Origin: Yoonia sp.
Lineage (GTDB): Bacteria > Pseudomonadota > Alphaproteobacteria > Rhodobacterales > Rhodobacteraceae
Assembly: GCF_017854565.1 (NCBI RefSeq)
Contig: NZ_JAFMHJ010000004.1
Location: 1-64,000 of the forward strand
DNA: 64,000 nt
Direction: 5' to 3'
The notes under the pieces were generated by a model that saw only the letters and a list, made by a program, of their open reading frames with translations, was not told the origin of the DNA and ran no database searches. Of this stretch, positions 20,182 through 28,972 are shown in pieces (positions within the stretch are counted from its first letter, which is position 1; every line of letters begins with the position of its first letter). The translations under genes were made by a program, and so were the position numbers.

Positions 20182-20189
20182 ATGCGCGG

Positions 20190-20723
20190 TCAGTTGTTGA
20201 GCGCAACCACCTGCGGATCGCCGGGGCCGAAAGGGATATCATAGCCGTTCAGTTTTTCGATATAATTGGACAGGGGCATGCCATAAGGATCGCGCAGATC
20301 TGCCCGCCCATCCGATTTGATGTATTGCGCCAGCGATCCCGCACCCAGCAGATGCGCCGCGGCGAGCATGCCGCTTGGCGTCAGTTCCATCGCGCCGACT
20401 TCGGTCCAGGCATAGCTGTCGATCTGCTGATCCTCGATGTAGCCCCACATGACATGCATCCATTCCACGGCCGCATCATCCTGGACCGCCGGGGCGTTGA
20501 GAAACTGGTTGGTCGAGTTGATCCCGTTTTTGCCGGTCCAGCCACCACTGAAGTTGTTGTCATATGGGTCGCGGTCGCGGCTGACGTAGCCGAGGTCAAT
20601 CAGTGCCGCCTCGCCAAATTGATAGGCGCCGATGAAATTGAGTGAATTGACGATTTGATAGTCCCCGCCGGATTCCATCATTTTCAAGGCGATAAGAAAT
20701 GCGCCAAAATTTGACATAGACAT
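20190..20723 (-). CDS. Lysozyme-fold protein, exopolysaccharide locus
   Basis: A 177-residue protein. AGAGGA lies 3-8 bases before the ATG at 20723, which is preferred over the ATG at 20774. The N-terminus, ALKMMESGGDYQIVN, followed by FIGAYQFGEAALIDLGY, resembles the lysozyme-like domain seen at the start of some secreted calcium-binding proteins of Alphaproteobacteria; Glu16 in MESGG would be the catalytic acid. There is no signal peptide, and no RTX repeats. It is convergent with the DUF3131 gene (8 bases between stops). It may cleave peptidoglycan or the polymer made by this locus; neither is shown. Confidence 0.65.
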   Translation of the reverse strand: MSMSNFGAFLIALKMMESGGDYQIVNSLNFIGAYQFGEAALIDLGYVSRDRDPYDNNFSGGWTGKNGINSTNQFLNAPAVQDDAAVEWMHVMWGYIEDQQIDSYAWTEVGAMELTPSGMLAAAHLLGAGSLAQYIKSDGRADLRDPYGMPLSNYIEKLNGYDIPFGPGDPQVVALNN

Positions 20724-21443
20724 AGTCCTCTCGGGCCCGCGACAAGCGGACGAGCAAAGGTAGTGCGACGCCAAGACGGAAAATCCAGATCGGATTCCCG
20801 TGCGGACGCCAATGAAGTTGCCGGAGCCTGCTCGGTTTGTTTGTCTTTGTTGTGATCGATTTTAGGACCGTATTGGCCAATTGCGGCCACATTAAGAACG
20901 CATGACCGATCTTGGGTCAACAAGGCAGCGCATCACCACACATGGGGTCATTTGCGCGAAACCCCGCCTATGCGGGCAATTCTTTGCCAATGTTCTTCTG
21001 AAATTGACGCAAATCATGGCAACAGACGGTGCCTGACTTGCAAGGCGACTTGCCGACGCAGACGCTTGCCCTGAATAACTGTGCTTTTTCTTGAAAATGG
21101 AGGCCGTCGCTCATAGCGTAAGGCATATTCGTTTCATGGGTCGATGGGCGGGGCCAGTGAAGCCCGCCGCGACCGGATTTGAGAAGTAGCCGCTTATGTT
21201 GTTTGTTATGCGCCAGTTACCTGCCCAGCGAACCGGCTTGTCGGTAAAGGATGGCGCATTCGGGGCCTGCAACGCGGGCGCATGCGCCGAACCACACAGC
21301 GGCGCAGCGAACAGATGCCGTGTCTTGCGTGGCCGCGCGGTGCGATTCGGGCAAGGGCACAGGTTTTTGGGTAACATCGCAAGACTGCGGGCTGCGGTGC
21401 CGCCGCGCATACCCGCAAAACGGCCAAACGCAGGCGCCCGAGG
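20724..21443. other. 720-base region with no convincing gene
   Basis: Between the lysozyme-fold gene and the deacetylase. Short frames exist on both strands but none has a ribosome site, family resemblance or sensible codon use. Weak dyads are CCCGC/GCGGG at 20963-20976 and TGACC/GGTCA at 20903-20919. The section near 20830-20880 is A+T-richer and may hold a promoter. Space for a small RNA exists, but I see no clear signature. Confidence 0.4.
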
Positions 21444-22268
21444 ATGAACAATCACGCCGCAAGAAGATACCTGCTTGCAGTTGCGGCCATTGCAGCGATT
21501 GGATTGGGTCTTGTGGTTCTGGGACCGCACTTGCGTATCGGCACGGAAGGTTCACCGGCGCCGAAACGCGGTATCGTCACCATCACCTTTGACGACGCGG
21601 GCCTGTCGCAATACGACGTCGGTTTGCGGGTGGCGCGGGCCGAGGGCGTTGTCGGGACATTGTTTGTGCCAACCGGGCTGGTCACGGACGCGAATGAACC
21701 GTCCTGGGTGATGAGCTGGGATCAAATACGTGATTTCCGCGATGCCGGCTGGGAGATCGGTGCCCATGGTGCCCACCATCTGCCCATGACCCAACTTGGC
21801 CCCACGACGATGGAAAGCGAGCTGACCGATCCAATCGACGATATCGGTGCGCAAATCGGCGTGCCCCCTGTGTCGTTTTCGTCACCGTTCGGAGACTTCA
21901 ACGATACGACGATCACAAGGATCATGGCATACTACGATTATCAACTTTCCTGGAAAGGCCACGGTGGCCGCAATCCCATCCCTGACATCGACCCGCGCTA
22001 TATAGGGCGATTGGAAGTGATCCCGGCGATGAGTTCTGCCGAAGTCTGCGGCGAAATGGTGCGCGCCGCCGAGACGGGGACATGGCTGGTCTTGCTGTTT
22101 CACACCATCGTCGCAGGCGAGCCCGTCGCCTATGAGGTGTCCGAGGCGGTCTATACCGAAGTTGTCACCTGTCTGGGGCTGCTCACGCGCAGGGGCGTGG
22201 TCGAAAACATGACAGTCCGCGATGCGATGGCCCTGATCACCGCGCAAGAAAGGATGCCCACGCAATAG
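21444..22268 (+). CDS. Polysaccharide deacetylase (NodB homology domain), membrane-anchored
   Basis: A 274-residue protein. Residues 6-27 form a signal anchor (YLLAVAAIAAIGLGLVVLG). The NodB domain begins at about 43. The metal and catalytic motifs are intact: TFDDAG (47-52) and the HGAHH motif near 110, plus the substrate-loop motif SSPFGDFND and a C-terminal LFHTIV with the His. It would remove acetyl groups from an N-acetylated polysaccharide in the periplasm. In contrast to the degenerate NodB part of the synthase, this is the likely active deacetylase of the locus. It starts at ATG with GAGG 2-5 bases upstream, a close spacing. Confidence 0.86.
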   Translation: MNNHAARRYLLAVAAIAAIGLGLVVLGPHLRIGTEGSPAPKRGIVTITFDDAGLSQYDVGLRVARAEGVVGTLFVPTGLVTDANEPSWVMSWDQIRDFRDAGWEIGAHGAHHLPMTQLGPTTMESELTDPIDDIGAQIGVPPVSFSSPFGDFNDTTITRIMAYYDYQLSWKGHGGRNPIPDIDPRYIGRLEVIPAMSSAEVCGEMVRAAETGTWLVLLFHTIVAGEPVAYEVSEAVYTEVVTCLGLLTRRGVVENMTVRDAMALITAQERMPTQ

Positions 22269-22496
22269 TGGCCATCCTGGGCATGCTTTTGTATGGCTGT
22301 CCGGGCCGCAGCGTGCGCAAGTTCCGGCCTGCCGCCGATGTCGGCATTGCCAAATAGGAACGTATCCAGACCATTCACGAAAGCGCGGTTGATTTTTATC
22401 CGCCGCAGCGCAGGTCAACCAAGTTTCAGGGAGAATTCCGTCGTGCATGAAGATTTTCAGATTGTTGGACAAAGTGACTATCATGCAATTCACCAA

Positions 22497-22571
22497 TGGC
22501 AGTCCCTAGGGGAATTGAACCCCTCTTTTCAGGTTGAAAACCTGACGTCCTAACCGATAGACGAAGGGACC
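22497..22571 (-). tRNA. tRNA-Glu (TTC)
   Basis: A 75-base tRNA with encoded CCA. The acceptor stem GGTCCCT/AGGGACT has a G1-T72 wobble. The anticodon stem TCAGG/CCTGA encloses the loop TTTTCAA with anticodon TTC. The T arm has GGTTCAATTCC. Its 3' end faces the exopolysaccharide locus. Confidence 0.95.
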
Positions 22572-22645
22572 GCACTTGGTGTGGAGGTTTTAGGGAAAGC
22601 GCGGGCGGCGCGCAAGAGGGTATTTGTCGTTTTTTTGGCTTTTGT

Positions 22646-24412
22646 TCAGTGCGCGGGTGCGGCGTCTTCCAGGCGCAGTTGTACGGACTGCCGCCCTTGC
22701 CAGATATTGATTTCCAACCGCCCGGCAAGGTGGAACCGCGCGCCGTTGTGGCCCATCAGCATGGGCCCCAACGGGCCGTCCATTGCCCCAAAGCTGATGG
22801 CGTCGATCCGGGCACCCAAGCCGTCGCCAAAGCTTATTTTCAGGTGATTTGCGCCAACTTGCTTGGCAAACAGGATCTGGCAATCGGGAAAGGCAAAGCG
22901 CGGGGCAGGGGCACCGGCACCGAAGGGACCCGCATTTTCGATCTGATCAATCAGTTCAACGGTGGCGGCGCCGGGCATCAGGATGCCGTCAAGCCGCAGG
23001 TCCGCAGGGCCGATGTCACCCGCGCCTTGTTTGGCGAGTAAATCACCAAGGCGTTGCATCGCGGCATCAAGCTGGTCGCGTGCAACGGTCAGGCCTGCGG
23101 CCATCTTGTGCCCGCCGCCTTTGATCAGGAGCCCTTCGGCGGCGGTACGCTGAATTGCGGCACCCAGATCGATTCCCGAAACGGAGCGACCAGAGCCTTT
23201 GCCCTCGGGGCCGTCCAGACCGATCACAACGGCGGGGCGGTTGGTGGCTTCTTTCAGACGGGCCGCGACGATGCCGACAACGCCGGGGTGCCAGCCTTCG
23301 CCAGCCGCCCAGACCAGTGGGCCATCAAGGCCGCGTTCGGTGGCCTGTTCAAAGGCAAGGTCGCGCACCTGTGCTTCGACCTCGCGGCGTTCGGTGTTGA
23401 GTTGATCGAGGCGCGCGGCAAGCGCTGTGGCCTCGTGGCGGTCGATGGTGGCAAGCAGGCGCGCGCCCAGATCGGCCTTGCCGATGCGCCCGCCTGCGTT
23501 GACGCGCGGACCCAGCAGAAACCCGAGGTGATAGCTGGTGGGCGTCGCATCAAGCCCTGCGACATCGGCCAATGCGGTCAGGCCGATGCGCTGGCGGCGG
23601 GCCATGACGGTCAGGCCTTGCCGGACAAAGGCCCGGTTGACGCCGATCAGCGGCGCGACATCGGCAACGGTGGCCAGCGCGACAAGGTCCAGCATTGCCA
23701 TCATGTCGGGGCCTTTTTCGCCCTTGGCGCGCAGTTGGCGGTTCGATTCGACCAGCATCAAGAACACGACGCCCGCAGCGCACAGGTGGCCCAGATCGCC
23801 GCTTTCGTCCTGCCGGTTGGGGTTCACAACGGCGAGGGCACCGGGCAGGGTTTCGCCGCCGAGGTGGTGATCCAGCACCACGACGTCGGCGCCTTTGGCG
23901 GCTGCAATGGGGCCGTGCGACAAGGTGCCACAGTCGACGCAGATGATCAGGTCGTGATCCCTGGCCAGCATTTCCATGGCTTCGTCATTGGGGCCGTAGC
24001 CTTCGTCGATGCGGTCGGGGATGTAGAGCGTGGACGGCAGGCCCATATCCCGCAGCCACGTGATAATGAGGGCCGCAGAGGTGCCGCCATCGACGTCATA
24101 ATCGGCAAAGATCGCAATCTTTTCGCGGGTCGCGACCGCGTGCAGGAACCGCGCGGCGGCTTTTTCCATGTCGCGCATCGCATGGGGGTCAGGCAGCAGA
24201 TCGCGCAGGGTCGGCGCAAGGAAGGTGGTCGCGTCTTCGGCACCGATGCCGCGCCGCACCAAGGTCCGGCAGAGTGGCGCCGGCAGGCCGGTGGCTTGGG
24301 TCATCGCCTCTGAGAGGCGGTCCTCTTCGACAGACGGACCGATCCAGCGCCGCCCCGTTGCAGAGGCGGCGACATTGAGAAAAGCGGGTTTATCTGGTGT
24401 GTTTATCATCAA
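22646..24412 (-). CDS. recJ: Single-stranded-DNA exonuclease RecJ
   Basis: A 588-residue enzyme that degrades single-stranded DNA 5' to 3' in recombination and mismatch repair. The DHH phosphoesterase motifs are visible: DYDVDG at 104-109, CVDCGT near 158, and VLDHH at 179-183. The DHHA1 part has GEGWHPGVVGIVAARL and the motif GSGRSV and GGGHKMAAG. The OB-fold C-terminus ends normally. Length is typical. It lies downstream of glpX and hom in the same direction. ATG 24412 and the next codon ATG 24409 are both possible starts. Confidence 0.95.
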   Translation of the reverse strand: MMINTPDKPAFLNVAASATGRRWIGPSVEEDRLSEAMTQATGLPAPLCRTLVRRGIGAEDATTFLAPTLRDLLPDPHAMRDMEKAAARFLHAVATREKIAIFADYDVDGGTSAALIITWLRDMGLPSTLYIPDRIDEGYGPNDEAMEMLARDHDLIICVDCGTLSHGPIAAAKGADVVVLDHHLGGETLPGALAVVNPNRQDESGDLGHLCAAGVVFLMLVESNRQLRAKGEKGPDMMAMLDLVALATVADVAPLIGVNRAFVRQGLTVMARRQRIGLTALADVAGLDATPTSYHLGFLLGPRVNAGGRIGKADLGARLLATIDRHEATALAARLDQLNTERREVEAQVRDLAFEQATERGLDGPLVWAAGEGWHPGVVGIVAARLKEATNRPAVVIGLDGPEGKGSGRSVSGIDLGAAIQRTAAEGLLIKGGGHKMAAGLTVARDQLDAAMQRLGDLLAKQGAGDIGPADLRLDGILMPGAATVELIDQIENAGPFGAGAPAPRFAFPDCQILFAKQVGANHLKISFGDGLGARIDAISFGAMDGPLGPMLMGHNGARFHLAGRLEINIWQGRQSVQLRLEDAAPAH

Positions 24413-24452
24413 CTGCTACGATATGCGCGATCGGCGCAGTTGACCACGGCCA

Positions 24453-25418
24453 TTAGCCCGTCGGGTTGCGATAACGCATGCGCCGGACGGATCCGGTCTT
24501 GGAGCGCATCAGGATCGTTTCAGCGGTCACGAACCCGACCTCGCGTTTGATCCCCGGCACCAGCGACCCGTCGGTGACGCCTGTCGCGGCGAAAATCACG
24601 TCGCCGGTGACCATATCGTCGCGGGTATAGACCCGGTCGAAATTGGTGATGCCGGCCTTTGTCGCGCGCGCGCGTTCATCATCATTGCGGAACATCAGGC
24701 GGCCGAAAATCTGCCCGCCCATGCATTTCAGCGCGGCGGCCGCGAGAACGCCCTCTGGTGCGCCTCCAGAGCCCATATACATGTCGATGCCCGTCGTGAT
24801 GGGTTCGGCGCAATGCATCACGCCCGCCACATCGCCGTCGGTAATCAGGCGGATGGCAGCGCCAGTGCTGCGGATTTCGGCGATCATGTCTTCGTGCCTT
24901 GGACGTTCAAGGACGCAAACGGTGATGTCGTTGGTTGAACAGCCCTTGGCGGCGGCCAGCACCGAGACCCGTTCGGCCGGCGACATATCAAGGGTGACGA
25001 CGCCGGTACGAAAGCCCGGCCCGACGGCGAGCTTGTCCATATAGACGTCGGGCGCGTGCAGCATGGACCCGCGTGGACCCATGGCAATAACGGCAAGCGC
25101 GTTGGGCATGTCCTTGGCCGTAAGTGTCGTGCCTTCGAGTGGATCAAGGGCGATGTCCACGCCGGGGCCGTTGCCGGTGCCGACTTCTTCGCCGATGAAC
25201 AGCATTGGGGCTTCGTCACGTTCACCTTCGCCGATCACGACGACACCGGCGATGTCGAGCTTGTTCAGCTGGGTCCGCATCGCGTCTACGGCGGCCTGAT
25301 CGGCGGCTTTTTCGTCACCGCGCCCAATGAGGGACGCGCAGGCAATCGCGGCGGCTTCTGACACGCGGGCAAGCCCGAGCGACAGCATACGGTCGTTGAA
25401 ATCGGCAGGATTTAGCAT
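24453..25418 (-). CDS. glpX: Class II fructose-1,6-bisphosphatase
   Basis: A 321-residue metal-dependent phosphatase that hydrolyses fructose-1,6-bisphosphate to fructose-6-phosphate in gluconeogenesis, and the Calvin cycle where present. The active-site motifs are GEGERDEAPM (63-72) and DPLEGTT (92-98), with GSGGAPEGVLAAAALK near 215. The start follows AAAGGA. It lies between hom and recJ, a block conserved in this order. The upstream 136 bases contain alternative stems described separately. Confidence 0.94.
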   Translation of the reverse strand: MLNPADFNDRMLSLGLARVSEAAAIACASLIGRGDEKAADQAAVDAMRTQLNKLDIAGVVVIGEGERDEAPMLFIGEEVGTGNGPGVDIALDPLEGTTLTAKDMPNALAVIAMGPRGSMLHAPDVYMDKLAVGPGFRTGVVTLDMSPAERVSVLAAAKGCSTNDITVCVLERPRHEDMIAEIRSTGAAIRLITDGDVAGVMHCAEPITTGIDMYMGSGGAPEGVLAAAALKCMGGQIFGRLMFRNDDERARATKAGITNFDRVYTRDDMVTGDVIFAATGVTDGSLVPGIKREVGFVTAETILMRSKTGSVRRMRYRNPTG

Positions 25419-25510
25419 CGGGTCGTCCTTTGATGGCGTGGAGCCCGTAAAGCCTGTCTGGGGTGCGTGGACAAGCCTGTTTGCGCTAAACGCCGGTCAG
25501 GCAGAATTTT

Positions 25511-25545
25511 CGGGAACATTCCGGTTCCCGACAGTCTGGAATGTT
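25511..25545 (-). promoter_or_regulatory. Two mutually exclusive stems between hom and glpX
   Basis: On the minus strand, AACATTCC (25545-25538) can pair with GGAATGTT (25522-25515), while CGGGAAC (25530-25524) can pair with GTTCCCG (25517-25511). The two stems share bases and cannot form together. The last is followed by AAAATTCT, not by a U tract, so a simple terminator is unlikely. This may be a processing site or leader control of glpX. Confidence 0.35.
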
Positions 25546-25554
25546 GCGGCGCCG

Positions 25555-26841
25555 TCAGACGGCTTCAATGCGAATCGCGACGGGGGTGCCGGATACGACG
25601 CCAGTGGCTTTGAAATCAGCCAGCGCCGCGTCCAGTGCGGTTCGTGTTGTCTTGTGCGTCACGATCAAGACGGGGGCTGTGATATCATGATGGTCATACT
25701 GGCGCATCCGGTCGATCGAAATCCCCGCCTCGCCCAAAGCATGGGCCACTTTCGCCAAGGCACCGGGTTTATCGAGAAGCAGCATCCGCAGGTAATAGGG
25801 GGCGGCGACGGCGGCGCGCGCCGCGCGTGCTTTTCGCAGTGTCCTGGCGGGCTGGCCAAAGGTTGAAATCCGCGCGCCACGTGCGATATCCATCACGTCG
25901 CCCATCACGGCACTGGCGGTCGGCCCCTCGCCGGCGCCGGGGCCGCGCAGCACGATCTGACCCACAGAATCACCTTCGAGCACAACCATGTTGGTGCCGC
26001 CCTGAAGTTGCCCGAGCGGCGACGTGTCGGGAACCAGACAGGGTGACATGCGTTGTTCCAGCCCCCGCCCGGTCATCTGCGCCACGCCAAGCAGTTTGAT
26101 CTTGTAGCCCATATCGGCGGCCTGATGGATGTCTTCGATGGTGATGGACCCGATGCCCTCCAATTCGACGGCATCGAAATCAACCTGAGTGGCAAAGGCG
26201 ATGGCAGAGAGCAGCGCCAGTTTATGACCGGCGTCAATGCCGCCCACATCCAATTCGGGGTCTGCTTCGAGATAGCCAAGCTGGTTGGCCTCGTCGAATA
26301 CCGCATCATAGCTGAGCCCGGCGTCCTCCATCCGGGTCAGGATGTAGTTGCAACTGCCATTCATCACGCCAATGACACGGGTGATTGCATTTCCGGCAAG
26401 ACCTTCGGTCAGCGCCTTGACCACGGGGATGCCACCGGCGACCGCAGCTTCGAACCGGATCACGAGGCCCGCCTCTTCGGCCATTTCAGCAAGGGCCTGA
26501 CCGTGGATGGCCATCAGGGCCTTGTTCGCTGTCACCACGTCCTTGCCCGCTTTTATGGCGGCCTCGGTCGCGTGTTTGGCGGGGCCGTCGTGGCCACCCA
26601 TGACTTCGATAAAGACATCGACGTCCGGGCGTTGGGCAAGGGTCACGGGATCGTCTTCCCAAGCATAACCGGAAAGATCGACCCCGCGGTTCTTGCTGCG
26701 CGAACGGGCCGACACGGCGCTGATCACGATGGGCCGGCCCGCACGGGTTTCGAGCAATGCACCGTGTTTTTGCACGATCCGTACAATGCCGATTCCGACG
26801 GTGCCAAGACCCGCAATTCCAAGGCGCAGTGGTTCAGTCAT
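25555..26841 (-). CDS. hom: Homoserine dehydrogenase
   Basis: A 428-residue enzyme that reduces aspartate semialdehyde to homoserine, for threonine, methionine and isoleucine synthesis. ATG 26841 (MTEPLRLGIAGLGTVG) is chosen; upstream in-frame codons give a non-homologous extension. The Rossmann motif GLGTVG is at 12-17, the catalytic region contains ELDVGGIDAGHKLALL, and the C-terminal ACT domain (about 350-428) suggests feedback by threonine. Length is normal. It leads the block hom-glpX-recJ. Confidence 0.95.
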   Translation of the reverse strand: MTEPLRLGIAGLGTVGIGIVRIVQKHGALLETRAGRPIVISAVSARSRSKNRGVDLSGYAWEDDPVTLAQRPDVDVFIEVMGGHDGPAKHATEAAIKAGKDVVTANKALMAIHGQALAEMAEEAGLVIRFEAAVAGGIPVVKALTEGLAGNAITRVIGVMNGSCNYILTRMEDAGLSYDAVFDEANQLGYLEADPELDVGGIDAGHKLALLSAIAFATQVDFDAVELEGIGSITIEDIHQAADMGYKIKLLGVAQMTGRGLEQRMSPCLVPDTSPLGQLQGGTNMVVLEGDSVGQIVLRGPGAGEGPTASAVMGDVMDIARGARISTFGQPARTLRKARAARAAVAAPYYLRMLLLDKPGALAKVAHALGEAGISIDRMRQYDHHDITAPVLIVTHKTTRTALDAALADFKATGVVSGTPVAIRIEAV

Positions 26842-26896
26842 CGGCTTATATCCATCGGTTGGGGTATTTGAAAAACGTACTAGCGAATAGAACCAC

Positions 26897-27133
26897 TTAC
26901 TGCAACGCGGCGATGTCAGTCTGGCGCAGGCGGGCGGCGCGTGCCTGTAAGGCGGCGATGCGGCGGGCCAGTACCGTGTCATTTGTGGCCGTGTCGGTGG
27001 TTTGCTGCAAAAGCGGTGAGAGCGCCGTCAATTGCGGGTAGGGCGCATTGCGCGCCGTTGCGCTGACGGACCCTTCCAGGGCGGGAAACGGGGCGCAGGC
27101 GCCACAGCAGATCAGGAAAAGGGCGATGCGCAT
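26897..27133 (-). CDS. Small lipoprotein-like protein
   Basis: A 78-residue protein with a short hydrophobic N-terminus and Cys at 13 (FLICCGAC); the -3 position is Cys, so this is a non-canonical lipobox. The rest is Ala/Arg/Leu-rich and helical (ARRIAALQARAARLRQ), a likely coiled coil. ATG 27133 is preferred over 27214 because the latter would run past the operator and lack a signal. It is divergent from the TetR gene and shares the region with the operator at 27213. Function unknown. Confidence 0.6.
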   Translation of the reverse strand: MRIALFLICCGACAPFPALEGSVSATARNAPYPQLTALSPLLQQTTDTATNDTVLARRIAALQARAARLRQTDIAALQ

Positions 27134-27212
27134 GATAGTCCCGGCGTTCACAGTGTTGCAGCAGGGTATCCGCTGCGCCCCGGTGAGGGCAAGACGTGCA
27201 TCAAGGCTTTTC

Positions 27213-27232
27213 AACTGAACATCTGTTCAGTT
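27213..27232. promoter_or_regulatory. Perfect TetR-type operator
   Basis: AACTGAAC ATCT GTTCAGTT is a perfect 8-bp inverted repeat with a 4-base spacer, directly before the TetR start and in the space to the divergent lipoprotein gene. Its size and position are typical for a self-repressing TetR protein that may also control the divergent gene. Confidence 0.65.
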
Positions 27233-27234
27233 AG

Positions 27235-27831
27235 ATGCAGGGTATGGCGCGCAAGCAAGGTTCACATTCCGATATCACCGGCCCAAGGGTGCTTGAAACG
27301 GCGCTGCGCCTGATTGCGCAGCATGGGTTTGCAGCGGTGTCGATGCGCCAGATTGCGGCGGAGGTCGGTGTGCAGGCGGGCGCGCTGTATAATTACACAC
27401 CTGATAAACAAAGCCTTTTGTTCGATTTGATGCGCAGCCACATGGCCGATTTGCTGAATGCGTTGGCCGCGGCTGACCTGCAGGGTGATGCGCTGGCACG
27501 GCTTGAAGGGTTCACCCGCTTCCATATCCGGTTTCATTTGCCGCGATCAGATCAGGTTTTTGTGTCTTATATGGAGCTGCGCAATCTCGCGCCCGAGAAT
27601 TTCGCCGCGATTGAGGCGATGCGCCGCGATTACGAGGATGTGCTTGAGGATATTTTGCGTGCCGGCGAGGCCGAGGGGATATTTGCGGTCCCGGACACCC
27701 GTGTCGCCACGATGGCCCTGATCGCGATGCTGACGGGACTGAGCCATTGGTACCGCGAGGGCGGGCGGCTGGCGATGAATAAGATTGAGGCGATCTATTG
27801 GGATTTGGTGCGAAAGGCCGTCTCTGTCTAG
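27235..27831 (+). CDS. TetR/AcrR-family regulator
   Basis: A 198-residue regulator. The N-terminal HTH spans ~16-62, with VSMRQIAAEVGVQAGALYNY as the turn and recognition helix. The C-terminal ligand domain (~75-198) is all helical. The start is ATG 27235, 2 bases after the operator, with no ribosome site, so either a leaderless message or the second ATG at 27244 is used. Repression of itself and of the divergent small gene is likely. The ligand is not predictable. Confidence 0.85.
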   Translation: MQGMARKQGSHSDITGPRVLETALRLIAQHGFAAVSMRQIAAEVGVQAGALYNYTPDKQSLLFDLMRSHMADLLNALAAADLQGDALARLEGFTRFHIRFHLPRSDQVFVSYMELRNLAPENFAAIEAMRRDYEDVLEDILRAGEAEGIFAVPDTRVATMALIAMLTGLSHWYREGGRLAMNKIEAIYWDLVRKAVSV

Positions 27832-27884
27832 GCATTCGCGCGTAGCTGGGATAGGCCGGGTTCATCACATGTAAGAGGGCAGGG

Positions 27885-28370
27885 ATGTTTAACGCGGATG
27901 AAAATGGGGTCTATGCCCGGGTGCAAGCGTCGTCGGCGCGCAGGTTTTTTGCCTATGGCGTGCTTTTTTCGCTGGGGGCGCTGCTGATTTATGCGCCATT
28001 GGCAAAGCCACCTGCGTTGCCGTGGCTGGTGTTCATGCTTGGATTCGGTGGGTTGGTGTTGTGGCTGGCCGAGCAATTGCGCCGGGGCACCCGCGTGTCA
28101 ATTGAATTAACCGAGACCGAAGTCCGCGACAGCACTGGCCGGGTTCTGGCACGGCTTGACGATGTGCGCAGTGTAGAGCGCGGCGCGCTTGCCATGAAGC
28201 CATCAAATGGGTTCACACTGGTTTTGAAGAGTAAAAAGCCCCGTGCCTGGGCGCCGGGGCTTTGGTGGCGTCTGGGCAACCGGGTTGGTGTTGGCGGCGT
28301 CACGTCGGCGGGCGAAGCGAAATTCATGGCGGAACAAATCGCCTTTCGTATCGCCACACGCGACGACTAG
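27885..28370 (+). CDS. Small membrane protein of unknown function
   Basis: A 161-residue protein with two membrane segments (about 20-37, AYGVLFSLGALLIYAPL, and 45-62, WLVFMLGFGGLVLWLAE), followed by a soluble C-terminal domain with alternating strands (TRVSIELTETEVRDSTG, NGFTLVLKSKK), which resembles a PH-like fold. The start follows GGGAGG-like bases. It converges on the pilus gene cluster, with a 4-base overlap of the two 3' ends. No family motif is recognised. Confidence 0.7.
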   Translation: MFNADENGVYARVQASSARRFFAYGVLFSLGALLIYAPLAKPPALPWLVFMLGFGGLVLWLAEQLRRGTRVSIELTETEVRDSTGRVLARLDDVRSVERGALAMKPSNGFTLVLKSKKPRAWAPGLWWRLGNRVGVGGVTSAGEAKFMAEQIAFRIATRDD

Positions 28371-28972
28371 CAGATTTCGTCGCCGTTTGATGGGTCTGCC
28401 GGCGATGGATCAAAGCAAATTGTGCTCGTGAAGCGTGGGGTGATGACGGTGAACGACTGGAATTCGAGATCGTCCAGTCTTGTCCCGGTAAAAGGCCCCA
28501 TGCCGATTGAGAAAGGCGCGCTGTATTGGATCCGGGTCTCTACCAGAATCGCCTTGTCGCCGTTTGCCATCAGAGGCAGCCTGTCGCGCAGACCTTCAAG
28601 GTCTGTGTTGGTCAGTTTTGATCCCATGCCACGATGACGTGACCAGACCACCATGTATTTGTCGGTTGATGCACGGTATTCGTAGACGGTTGCGCGGAAA
28701 TCGGGGTCACTGTCCGATGATGTCAGGACGCGCAGCACATTACGTATCCCGACGAGATACTCCCAGCCGATCGGCGTTTGTTCACGGCTGATCATGTCTG
28801 CGATGGTCAAACCGGCGCGCGTGCTGATTGATTCCGCCCGAAACACATCAAAGTACACAAGGGTCGAGAGCAGTGCCCAAACCAGCATCGGCACGACCAG
28901 CAGCAGCTCAACAGACATGTTGCCTGCGTCATCTTCGTGAAAGTCACGCAGTAATTTCGCGATTTTGGTCAT
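28367..28972 (-). CDS. TadE/TadF-like minor pseudopilin
   Basis: A 201-residue protein with a short cytoplasmic head (RDFHEDDAGNMSVE) and a membrane segment (LLLVVPMLVWALLSTLVYF), the layout of TadE/TadF pseudopilins processed by TadV-type peptidase. The Glu after the junction (SVELL) is the usual +5 residue. The rest is an exported domain with a Cys near the end. The gene overlaps the previous TadE-like gene by 4 bases and is the last of three cotranscribed genes. Confidence 0.82.
   Translation of the reverse strand: MTKIAKLLRDFHEDDAGNMSVELLLVVPMLVWALLSTLVYFDVFRAESISTRAGLTIADMISREQTPIGWEYLVGIRNVLRVLTSSDSDPDFRATVYEYRASTDKYMVVWSRHRGMGSKLTNTDLEGLRDRLPLMANGDKAILVETRIQYSAPFSIGMGPFTGTRLDDLEFQSFTVITPRFTSTICFDPSPADPSNGDEIC

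Noticed and set aside
23054-24313. Long forward frame of about 420 codons opposite recJ
   Set aside because: It is a shadow of recJ, whose motifs are intact; the forward translation has no family resemblance.
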